In this document: positions 11,281 to 20,734 of the stretch, one piece after another
Layout: each line of letters begins with the position of its first letter
Numbering within the stretch: position 1 is the first letter of the stretch
Assembly (NCBI GenBank): GCA_013076295.1
Contig: RQOL01000658.1
Coordinates: forward strand, 2,232,001-2,296,000
From: Sanderia malayensis
Taxonomy: Eukaryota > Cnidaria > Scyphozoa > Semaeostomeae > Pelagiidae
DNA length: 64,000 bases
Direction: 5' to 3'
Program-made: the position numbers and the translations under genes
The notes under the pieces: generated by a model
The model's database searches: none
The model's input: only the letters and a program-made list of their open reading frames with translations
What the model was told of the DNA's origin: nothing

Positions 11281-12255
11281 GCGTGGAGCAGGGTTGCCAG
11301 ATTTGAAATTTCAAAATATGCCAATCCATGTAAAAATTATGCCAAATTAGGCTAAAATATGCCAAATTCAAAAAATCCTCCGCAGGGGCATTGTGTAGCT
11401 GCGGAGAAGATCATGAAAGGATAAATTTTGCTATTCTCTTTTCTATCTCTGGCATAAAGCATATATAATTTTAGCAATTACACTCTTTTCGTTTTATAAG
11501 AATACTTAATTTTTTGCTGAGCCTCAATATTCTTAATTTTTTTCTATTTTGAGCCTCTGGATATTCTTAAATTATTCTTAGCGCGACAGAAAATACGGAT
11601 ATGGCAATACATTGCTATTATTATCATCAATGCCAAATGCACAACTATTTCAATGGCTAACAGAATCAGTCCTTATTTCCTGTAGCACAGACTTTAATCG
11701 AAATTTAGACGAATGTATTTAAAACCATTGCCTGTGAAAAGGACACCAAGTCAAAAATAAAAAGCGCCTCCTAAAAATAATAGTTTAACAAGATCGTGAG
11801 CCTGACAATATTCTTAAAATTTTCTTAAATTTCACGAATTTTGAGCCTCATTATTCTTATAAAGTATATTCTTATAAAAAAAAGAGTGTAACATACAAAC
11901 AGAATTGCATATAGTTGCCTCAGCATCAGGATGATCACGACTCAGAATGACAAATCCGAAACGGATTTCGAGCACTGATGTAATATGCGTGTTGTTAATC
12001 TAGAGAGACAAGTATAAACTGTGCTTTGTTTTATATCTTGTGTGATTTTGAAGCGCTGCTGAAGGATTTTTATGTCAAGCGTGTGGTTATAAGAAGGAAA
12101 AATGTGTTCTTGAAAATTGACCTGAAATATGCCAAAAATATGCCAAATTTATGAAATATGCCAAACAGAAATTTTATATGCAAAGCAACTTCAAAATATG
12201 CCAAATACGCCGAATTTGGCATATAATATGCCAATATGGCAACCCTGGCGTGGAG
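11281..12255. mobile_element. hAT-type MITE (959 bp) with 8-bp target duplication
   Basis: Element 11289..12247 has terminal inverted repeats CAGGGTTGCCA / TGGCAACCCTG and is flanked by the perfect 8-bp direct repeat GCGTGGAG (11281-11288 and 12248-12255). Eight-base duplications and CAGGG termini are typical of hAT elements. Subterminal regions are rich in short AATATGCCAA-type repeats in both orientations. No transposase ORF, so it is non-autonomous. It sits about 43 bp upstream of the RPL18 ATG, immediately behind the presumed TOP start. Confidence 0.88.
11479..11890. mobile_element. Second MITE nested in the hAT element
   Basis: Inside the hAT MITE, CACTCTTTTCGTTTTATAAG at 11481 is mirrored by an inverted CTTATA...AAAAGAGTG ending at 11888, and TA dinucleotides flank both ends. 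Inner parts repeat a GAGCCTC...ATTCTTA motif. The TA duplication suggests a Tc1/mariner-type element of about 410 bp; family is not certain. Confidence 0.6.
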
Positions 12256-12551
12256 ACCTGGAGACTGGGTAACACATGGCCTCTCTTGGGTATCACTTGG
12301 CGTAGCCTCTTACAAAGCAAAATAATGATGGAAATATATATCATTCATGTAAATAATTGAAATATATCATTCATGTAAACAGCGGAATTACATAAGTAAC
12401 AAGTAACTAGGATAATAAAAATTAACAAAACCATATAGTTAAAAAATTCAGTTAAATGCGTTATAAGACTTTCATTTAGAGCAAAAAACAAGATCATAAT
12501 AAACTATTTTGCAACAAGAAAATGAACAAAAATCTGAAGTAAATGAAGCAG

Positions 12552-14761
12552 TTATAATGGACTATAATTAGTGTCAATGCTAGTTGGCTTTTCTGCATCG
12601 CTTCTCTTTAATGGTGCCGTGACCAAAAATGTTAAAGCCCAACATAAAGCGTAAGCAAACGACATGATATAGCCAGCTACATGTTTTCCCGCCATTCTAA
12701 TAGCACACGAAAGGACTTCTGTCGCTAAAACAGCATATAAACTTGCACCCAGCAGTAATATACACGAAGTGACTCCTTCTGAAATCGGGTAGAAAACTTC
12801 TGCAGCATACTCCAGACCAGCACTTAGGGCCTGATTATATGAGAGTTTTCAGCCCGTTTGTAACTTTAGCCGGGCTGAAATTTCAGCTCGGTGTTACGGT
12901 TAAAGCGTTGTGAAAACAAAGTTGCGATTACATGATAATATTTCAGCCCGGTTTGCCGAGCTGAAATCTCAGCCCGCTTTTATCAAACGGGCTGGGATTT
13001 TCATCTCGGCCAAACGGGCTGAAAATTTTCATGTAATCGCAAATCGAAATATTTAGCCGGGCTGAAATTACGAGAGAACAAAAGAAACCATGGCGATGAG
13101 TGCAAATGATTGCGATTCTATTTCTACACCACAGGATTTTCAAACTAAATACAGCGGGCGCGAGCCACCATATAATCGCTCAAAATCTCAGCCCGGGTAA
13201 AGTTACAAACGGGCTGAAAACTCTCATATAATCAGGCCCTTAGGAACGGATAAGAGAATGTACCAAACACACAGAATGTTGCAAACATCAAGTACAAATG
13301 GTTGTCGTAGATTAAAACCAGAGTAAAAAGCAATATAAAGATGGAGCAAAAACCAGAGGTCCACAATGAAAGACTTTTGTAACGTTTAGTTCTATCTAAG
13401 AAAATGCCACTCAAGAACATTCCAAGAACTCCAAGAGTACTTGATATAAACCCAATGTATCCAATTTCTTTCTCTTTACCGGGATATTTGGAAGTGATCA
13501 TTTCATTTAGAATTGTTTTATAGCCACATGCAAAGCCATAATAAAGAGAATATGCATGAAAAAGCAAATGGAACGATCTATCTTTCACGAGCATCCAAAG
13601 TGACTCTCTGAGATTAAGCACTTTATCAATTGCAACACTCTTTTCTAAGAAACTTTCCTTTTTAAATATTTCAACTGATTTCTGCTTAAAAACATCTCCA
13701 TCCTTGGAAAACTTCACCTTGAAATCTCTACTAGAAAATAAATAAATGTTCATCTGAACACTTTCCTCCTTTTTCGCTTTCAAGATTGCCTTATCTTGTT
13801 GCAGTGTTCCATAACCATGTTTAGTATCCCAACGCCATAGGCAAGTACTTTGTTCACTGGCACAAAAGCAATGATTAGGGCCTTTCTTCTCCAAAATCGA
13901 ATTATCGTCATGGTCCACAAATCCATTGTTTGCCTTCCCTCTCTCTTCGTCAAGCTTCGAGTCATCCGTGTGAGTTCGTGGATCATCCATAGGGTTTTTT
14001 CTATCTTCAATGAACAAACCAGAACAGCATTGGTTCCATTCTTCATCACCTTTCAAAACAGCTTGCATCTTGTCTTTGTTCTGCAGCATCAATACCAATT
14101 CTTGAGATTTGCTCGGGGGGGTTGGTGGTGCATCTTTGATAAACAGCACAGCACATACAACCAAGATCGTGCACACAATAGCTTGCACTACCAATTGATT
14201 TACCATTCCATCATGGACATCTATTTCGATATTCTTGGAGTTCGGTACCATCATACCCAAGAGAAAACCCCCTGCAATACCAAACATATTTAGAAGGACT
14301 CCAATGGAGCTTGCTGTTGCTCTCTCGTTCTCTCCAAACCAAACCGCGGCGAGTTTTGGCGGGATGAAAAAGAGGAAGCACTGCGCAAGTGAAGCTAAAA
14401 TTTGGCCAATGAAGATTAATGCAAAACCATCTCTATTAGCACCAATGCATCGTATACAACTGCCTAAACCATTCAGTACAGCGCCAGTGACAATCGTTAC
14501 TTTCAAGCCGTACTTGTTCAGTATGTACAGTGCAACAAAAACAAACACAAACAAAGCGAAGAATATCTCACATAGCCAATTAACAGAACTTGAATTAACT
14601 CCATAATAAACCTTCACAATACTAGTGATGGACGAAAGGTTCATCCAGATGGCCAAATTTGTGAATCCAATTAGGGAATAGATTGAAAGAACCAACCATC
14701 TTCGAGGATACAGTTTGTATTTCTTTACCAATGGTTGTCGTTCTTCGTCGGGTGCATCCAT
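12552..14761 (-). pseudogene. SLC49/FLVCR-like MFS transporter, copy 1, interrupted by a MITE
   Basis: Intronless 12-TM major-facilitator gene of the SLC49 (FLVCR) family, whose studied members move choline/ethanolamine or haem across membranes. ATG 14761 opens MDAPDEERQPLVKKYKLYPR with the basic YPRRW motif before TM1. TM2-TM6 carry NRDGFALIFIG, IPPKLAAVWFGENERATASS, then a long cytosolic loop (PPTPPSKSQELVL onward) and TM7-TM10 with FLDRTKRYK. At YPFL the frame enters a 413-bp MITE (12827..13239) and stops at 13232 after two foreign residues, giving a 509-residue product lacking about the last 90 residues. Beyond the MITE the original frame is intact (SAGLEYAAEVFYPISEG to TSIDTNYSPL, stop 12552..12554), so the disruption is recent and the only visible lesion. 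It may make a truncated protein; loss of the last two helices probably abolishes transport. Confidence 0.85.
12824..13242. mobile_element. PIF/Harbinger-like MITE (413 bp) inside SLC49 copy 1
   Basis: Element 12827..13239 has long terminal inverted repeats beginning GGGCCTGATTATATGAGAG, flanked on both sides by TTA. A 3-bp TTA (TWA) duplication with GGGCC termini fits the PIF/Harbinger class. The interior is built from repeated GGGCTGAAA / TTTCAGCCCG units in both orientations, giving strong hairpin potential. Removing it with one TTA exactly restores the host reading frame, confirmed against copy 2 (uninterrupted at 15975-15985). Confidence 0.88.
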
Positions 14762-15703
14762 CGTATTAATAACTATACTCTGTTCTTCTTCTTCGTTGTT
14801 TTGCAATATTTGGTGATCTTAATACATACAACAACAAGAAATAATTATCCTTATGATGTCACATTTCAAAAATTCCATTCTTCGCTCTGATTGTCTCACT
14901 AATAAGTTTTAATTGTCCTTTTATATATATATAAAAAAACACGTCTTTCAAGTGAATCAAAAAAACGTCACGATATAGTGTGTGAAAAAGGTAGTATTAA
15001 GCATTATGCGTTGTATTTGCCTTCACTTCTTTTAATATCGCTTTCATTTGTTTTTTTTGCTTGATATCAACTCTTGATACTTTCTTAACGAAGTTGAGGC
15101 TACTGAAAAATGCAATGATCTTGTCGAAATTTCATTGCCAATGCATTGCAGAGCAATATAAACCTATTGCATAATGACACGCAAGAATAATGTCGCCTGA
15201 GTCATTGCATCCAATTCTGTCGTTAATTACCAAGCTGAAAACGTTAATTATTATTTTTAGAAGCACGGCCATTCACCCATGTCTCGGAATTGCTTTTAAA
15301 ACAATAAGCACGTGAAATTGCCATGCAGTAAATGTCTGCTGTATACCACAAGAGAGGAGTTAAGCAAACAAATTTGTAAAAAACAATTTGGTCATTAACA
15401 TCAAATCACTTTGAAAAGAGCGAGCATTAGGTGTAACAAATAGCAGCAAATATACAATTACAGCAATGAAAATTAAAAACAGCCACATTGTTAAAAGAAA
15501 TGAATTAAATATGTAGTTAAACATTTACACCTAAAAAACAGCCACAATAAAGAATTAATTTGTAATTGAATTAATAAAAAAGTTCAACAATTTTTTCTCA
15601 ATATTTAAGATTTGATAAGATGGCAGCAAAATAAAAACGCTTATCTTTTTAGGCCAGCCAATGAATTACACACAAAGCAAAAAAACTGAAGTAATTAAAG
15701 CAG
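14762..15703. other. Intergenic spacer between SLC49 copies 1 and 2
   Basis: AT-rich sequence with no exon or repeat I can name. It should contain the copy 1 promoter; a TATATATATA run at about 14920-14930 is the only TATA-like element. Confidence 0.5.
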
Positions 15704-17662
15704 TTATAATGGACTATAATCACTGTCAATGCTAGTTGGCTTTTCGGCTTCGCTTCTCTTCAATGGTGCCGTGACCAAAAACGTTAAAAGCCAACACAGG
15801 GCGTACAAAACGAGCATGATATAGCCAGCTACATGTCCTCCGCCCTTTTTATTGGCATACCAAAGAAGCTCTGTGACTAAAATAGAATATAGATTTGCAC
15901 CCAGCAGCAATATACATGACGTGGTGCCCTCTGAAATTGGATAGGTAATTTCTGCAGCATACTCAAGACCAGCACTGAGGAACGGATAAGAGAATGTACT
16001 GAAGACACAGAAAATTATGAACATGACGAAGAAATGGTTGTCGTAGCTTAGAACAAGAGTAAACAACAGCATTAAAATGAAACAAGCCCCAAAGGTCCAC
16101 AATGAAAGACGTTTGTAGCGTTTTGTTCTATCCAACGAGATGCCACTGAACAGCATTGCAAGAACCCCAAGAGAATTCGATATAAACCCAATGTATCCAA
16201 TTTCTTTTTCTTTACCAGCATACTTGGAAGTGATCATTTCATTTAGGATTGTATTATAGCCACTATTGAGGCCATAGTATATGGAATATGCTTGAAACAG
16301 CAGGTGGAAGGATTTATCTGTCATGAGCATCCAAAGTGACTCTCTGAGATTAGGCATTTTATCAATGACAACGACCTTCTTTAACATGTTTTCTTTTTTA
16401 AATATTTCAACTGACTTCTGGTCATTGCCAAAAACATCTCCATCCTTAGAAAACTTCACCTTGAAATCTCTACCAGACAATAAATAAATGGTCATCTGAA
16501 CACTTTCCTCTTTTTTCGGTTTTTTCAAGGAATCCTTAACTGGTTGTAGTGTCCCATAACCATGTTTTGTGTCGTTGCCCCGTAGAGGAATATTCTGTTC
16601 TCCAGCACCATGATCCTTTGCTTTGACAAAAAAAGACTTTTTCACATGTAACTCCTCGTTTTTATCCTTCATAATCAAATTGTGGTCCTCGTCCACAAAT
16701 CCATTGTTTACCTTCCCTCTCTCTTCGTCAAGCTTCGAGTCATCCGTGTGAGTTCGTGGATCATCCATGGGGTTTTTTCTATCTTCAATGAACAAACCAG
16801 AACAGCATTGGTTCCATTCTTCATCACCTTTCAAAACAGCTTGCATCTTGTCTTTGTTCTGCAGCATCAATACTAATTCTTGAGATTTGCTCGGGGGGGT
16901 TGGTGGTGCATCTTTGATAAACAGCACAGCACAAACAACCAAGATCGTGCACACAATAGCTTGCACTACCAATTGATTTACCATTCCATCATGGACATCT
17001 ATTTCGATATTCTTGGAGTTCGGTACCATCATACCCAAGAGAAAACCCCCTGCAATACCAAACATATTTAGAAGGACTCCAATGGAGCTTGCTGTTGCTC
17101 TCTCGTTCTCTCCAAACCAAACCGCGGCGAGTTTTGGCGGGATGAAAAGCAGGAAGCATTGCCCAAACGATCCGAAAATATTGCCAATGAAAACCAATAG
17201 AAAGCCATCTCTGTTGGCACCAATCAATCGCAAACAACTGCCCAAACCATTCAGTACAGCACCAGTGATAATCGTTACTTTCAAACCGTACTTGTTCAGA
17301 ATGTACAGGGCAGCGACAACAAATACGAACAAGGCGAAGAATATCTCAGACAACCAGTTAACAGCATTTGAATTAACTCCATAATAAACCTTCACAATAC
17401 TAGTGATTGAGGAAAGGTTGATCCAGAGCGCTTCATTCATGAATATGACAACAGAATAGATGAGCAAAACCAACCATCTTCGAGGGTACAGTTTGTATTT
17501 CTTCACCAATGGTTGTTGTTCTTCGTCGTGTTCAGTCATCTTGTCTGCTCTGGAAGCGAGTGACTTGATTTTGAACGTATTATTGCTTTCTCTTGCTGCT
17601 GGCTTTGACTCGTCTTCATGTGGCTTGTATTTATCCATCCTGCCGTGACTCAATGTCTGCAT
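15704..17662 (-). CDS. SLC49/FLVCR-like MFS transporter, copy 2
   Basis: Intact intronless ORF of 652 residues, the longest of the array. ATG 17662 gives a 41-residue hydrophilic leader before MTEHDEEQQPLVKKYKLYPR; copy 1 aligns only from this second Met (residue 42), so translation may start there. Twelve membrane segments: TM1 after YPRRW, then LSSITSIVKVYYGVN, IPPKLAAVWFGENERATASS in TM4-5, a long cytosolic loop (about residues 270-430) with charged and Lys-rich stretches, and a second half with SLDRTKRYK and AEITYPISEGTTSCILLLG near TM11, the FLVCR-type motif. Residues from IPPKLAAVWFG to GFVD are almost identical to copy 1 at DNA level, while flanks differ. Expected role: plasma or organelle membrane transport of a small organic solute. 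The substrate cannot be read from sequence. Confidence 0.88.
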   Translation of the reverse strand: MQTLSHGRMDKYKPHEDESKPAARESNNTFKIKSLASRADKMTEHDEEQQPLVKKYKLYPRRWLVLLIYSVVIFMNEALWINLSSITSIVKVYYGVNSNAVNWLSEIFFALFVFVVAALYILNKYGLKVTIITGAVLNGLGSCLRLIGANRDGFLLVFIGNIFGSFGQCFLLFIPPKLAAVWFGENERATASSIGVLLNMFGIAGGFLLGMMVPNSKNIEIDVHDGMVNQLVVQAIVCTILVVCAVLFIKDAPPTPPSKSQELVLMLQNKDKMQAVLKGDEEWNQCCSGLFIEDRKNPMDDPRTHTDDSKLDEERGKVNNGFVDEDHNLIMKDKNEELHVKKSFFVKAKDHGAGEQNIPLRGNDTKHGYGTLQPVKDSLKKPKKEESVQMTIYLLSGRDFKVKFSKDGDVFGNDQKSVEIFKKENMLKKVVVIDKMPNLRESLWMLMTDKSFHLLFQAYSIYYGLNSGYNTILNEMITSKYAGKEKEIGYIGFISNSLGVLAMLFSGISLDRTKRYKRLSLWTFGACFILMLLFTLVLSYDNHFFVMFIIFCVFSTFSYPFLSAGLEYAAEITYPISEGTTSCILLLGANLYSILVTELLWYANKKGGGHVAGYIMLVLYALCWLLTFLVTAPLKRSEAEKPTSIDSDYSPL

Positions 17663-18483
17663 GATTAATCCGCCCTTTGATGTTCATGCGTTGAGTTGAA
17701 GCGTTGATTTTACTTCAATTCAATGCGTCGATGGAATTTATTGCCAGGCCTCACAAATTTTTGGGAATGGAAAACAATGAGATATAAATTGCCTCTGTCG
17801 GACTTCCGCACTTGCCTGATCGGGTGTTGCATGGTATAAATCAATAAGGAAAGCTGTGAAAACATAAAGACTTCTCTTCCTGTGTATCTGCTTTTAATAA
17901 TAACTAACTATACATAGATATACCCAACCTTTTAAGAATAAATAAAAATTCACGCTCACTTTTTCAATTTTAACAAGAGTTAGCGGAAAGAAACCATCAA
18001 TTCCTTGTTATTTGTACACGGCAAAGTGCTAACGGGTTGAGAAGATTGGGATCCCTGATCCTGCAGTGATATACCCATGGGGTTGGCATCTCCAATATCG
18101 TTGTCAGTCAACGTCTTTCATCTCCTCTCCTTTGAGGTACCGTATTTCCTCGATTAAACGCCCCCTCGATTAAACGCCCCCTCGAATAAACGCCCCCTTA
18201 TGCTGCCAGCTATTTCAGTCATTATTTTTGCAGCTTGCAGAAAATGTTTAACAAAAGGACGATGCTTGCTGCTTCTGCATTGTCCACATCAGCAGTGATG
18301 CTGCCCGTCTCTGGCCTGCTCCAACAAATATAAATGCAAGCAGAAATGAGATTGGCCTCGGGGTACTGCCTCTCAAGCATGTGGTTTTCATATAGTGGTC
18401 GTCGAGGGCATGGGTTGGGGGTCGTCGAAGGTCGCCCAAAGGAGTTAGTAAGAAATACGAAGAAAACGTTAAGGAATTTTGAT
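17663..18483. other. Intergenic, with a TACCGTA-type repeat at 18138-18203
   Basis: No gene seen. At 18138 begins TACCGTATTTCCTCGATTAAACG, followed by three tandem CCTCGA(T/A)TAAACGCCCC units to about 18203. This resembles one end of a dispersed element related in style to the complete one at 18484. Short ORFs on both strands through 18248-18555 are not supported. Confidence 0.5.
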
Positions 18484-18924
18484 TACCGTAAATTCTCTTT
18501 TAAGCCCCCCGGGGGGCTTATTGTTTTTCAGTACTTTAAAGAGGGGGCTTATTAGAGAGGGGGGGCTAAATTGAGAGAGGGGGCTTAATAAGTATTTTGT
18601 AATAGAAAACCATTTTCAGTGGTGGAAATACATTAAATAATACATGAAATACATTATTCAATGAAGTCTGTGTGAAAAAGAAGTATATCTACAATACTTA
18701 AGACTAAATGATTTGAATTGGAATTTGTTGAGAAGTATTGAACGACTAATGAATAAAATGAAAATCTCCGTTGTTTGTCAAGTTTACTTATTTTGGCATC
18801 AGTGAAGATTGGGGGGGCTAAATTGAGAGGGGGGGCTTATTAAATTTTTCCTTCTGAAAAGGGGGGGCTAATTAGAGAAAGGGGGCTTAATTGAGATGGG
18901 GGGCTTAATAGAGAATTTACGGTA
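18484..18924. mobile_element. G-run MITE with TACCGTAAATTCTC inverted ends (441 bp)
   Basis: TACCGTAAATTCTC at 18484 is matched by GAGAATTTACGGTA ending at 18924; the outer TA may be the target duplication. Subterminal arms contain many GGGGGGCTTAAT/AAGCCCCCC units, which read as C-runs at the left edge and G-runs further in. There is no ORF. A diverged partial copy of the same GCCCCC(C) repeat is in a VWA3 intron at about 40979-41066. Confidence 0.7.
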
Positions 18925-18929
18925 TTCAA

Positions 18930-19553
18930 ATCTGGCCGTCATTTAAGGAAGTTTCAGTTCTGAGCCTTATAAATGTTGCGGAAATCCGTGAAAGGCAACA
19001 TCGAGACGCCAGTCTTTGGGCGTATGCTGCTTACGTATCAATTTTAAGTTTTAAGTATATGATTCACAATGTAAGTAATTTCCCTGGATTGAATTTGTTA
19101 ATTGTTTTTGGTTATTGCCCACGCGAAAGCGCGATAGCGCTTCCGTGAGGGTTTGTAGTCTGCCAAACCACAACAGCACTCTTTCATAGTCTCCTGCATG
19201 GGTTGTTTTTTGGAATTTATGTGCAGAATAGATATCAGTCAGCTCAAGATTCTATGATAAGGACATTTCCAGACAATGCAGCTTACATTGACAGAAATGA
19301 AAAACATGGCTCAAAACTCACATGGCCACTTTTGTCTGACAAAAATGCTTGTTCCCTTAAGAGGAAAATGAATGAATTTTCTGAAGATACAGAACCGTCA
19401 CTGAATTGTAATATTAAAGTCAAAAAGTTATCATCTGAAAATGTAGACAAACAGGATGTTGGCAAAAAGGATAGGTCATCAAGTAAAAGGGATAGGCTGT
19501 CTTACTACAGAAAATACTATCAGGAGGAAAAGATGACCACAAGAAAGCCTTGA
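18930..19553 (+). CDS. Hypothetical two-exon gene, not recognised
   Basis: Weak candidate. A frame open from about 18930 to 19070 (IRERQHRDASLWAYAAYVSI region) ends at a good donor AAT|GTAAGT; an acceptor GTGCAG at 19226 opens exon 19227..19553 in matching phase, starting NRYQSAQDSM and ending EEKMTTRKP. The second part is charged (SSKRDRLSYYRKYYQEEK) with no known domain. No upstream start codon was found, and the first exon would begin in or beyond the MITE end at 18924. I do not recognise a family. It could be a real lineage-specific gene, a gene remnant or chance. Confidence 0.25.
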
Positions 19554-20734
19554 GTTAAAGCTATTATTCAAACTCAGTAGGTCGGAGTAACATCGATCAA
19601 TATCCATGGAAAGTTAAATGTAACTTGTGTATATATTTGATGTCTAACGCTCTAAGAACGCGTGTTTGATTTGATCGTCTCCATGTATCACTCTAAAAAA
19701 GAACGCACAGAAAAGGAGATTTTCTGACATGAGACGAGCGAGCTTGCTTATAAAAAATGCGTGTACCCCCGGTTCCTTGAATGCACTTAAGCAAGCCATT
19801 GAAAGGGATCATGTCAGCAAAGAATTTGATCTGACAATATTGTGAAAGAATGCATTCATGGTTAATTGGCTTTGAAAATGCTAATTGCTAGTGTTCAAAC
19901 AGATGCACGGGAGGAGTGTGAACGAGAACAAAACGTGTTGTAAAACCATTTTTGAACGTGTCCAGTAACCGAAAATGTCCCGTCTTAAGTAGGGCCGTGG
20001 TAGAAAGTAGTAAGGAGTCGCAAAAATGCAAAAATTGCTCTGACCGACCGAGCCCTCCCTCCAAATCATTGGAAATGTTGCCAACGCCAAAACAGGGAGG
20101 ATCGTGATTTTGATGTTAAAGTTATGAAATCTGACTGAAAACAATGTTGCCACAACATTTGACTTTGATTAATCATTATTGAAAACCAGATTAGATTAGA
20201 TGATAATGATAATCATTCAGGAAGGACCCAATTACGATATCATTTGTGTTTTTACAGCTAATTGTGTGTCAAAATACAGCATTGTATTGTATTGTTAAAT
20301 GCTACACAATGACCATGAAAGCAAGGGCCCCGGCCCCAAACTAGCCACGAAGTTGTAAAAATAAACCATATAATTCACCTAACGTATGAAAATTAAAAGC
20401 GTTCGAAGACTTTCTCGAAGTTGATATTCCTATTTAAAAAAACATGTATAAAACATGGCCTTCTATATACGTTAATACTCAGTGGAAAGTAACTGGTGCG
20501 GCTGTTCCCCCCAACCACACAACCTCGAGCCCCATGCCCTGCGAAGCAATAAAATTAGGCCTATTGTCTGTGTTGTATCGTATTGTTTTGATTTGCAGGT
20601 GCCAGGCGGAGCGGCGATCGAAGATGGAGTTAAATACCCAACCCAACGTACGTGCGTGTCCTGTCAGATGTTAATTGGCGATTGATAAAAACTACAGTTT
20701 ACACCTGATTCATTGTGAATTCCCTGCAGAATTA
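19554..20734. other. Intergenic, 5' side of SLC49 copy 3
   Basis: No supported gene. A candidate 5' UTR acceptor (TTTGATTTGCAG) lies at about 20588-20599, so copy 3 may have a spliced leader exon in this stretch. Confidence 0.45.

Noticed and set aside
12827..13239. The MITE in SLC49 copy 1 acting as a new intron
   Set aside because: No GT/AG pair at or near its ends would restore the frame; the ends read GGGCC...GGCCC.
13850..14606. Plus-strand ORFs of 120-150 codons opposite SLC49 copies 1 and 2 (also 16682-17384, 20932-21948, 25450-25920)
   Set aside because: They are antisense shadows of the transporter genes; codon content mirrors the conserved sense strand and they have no family match.
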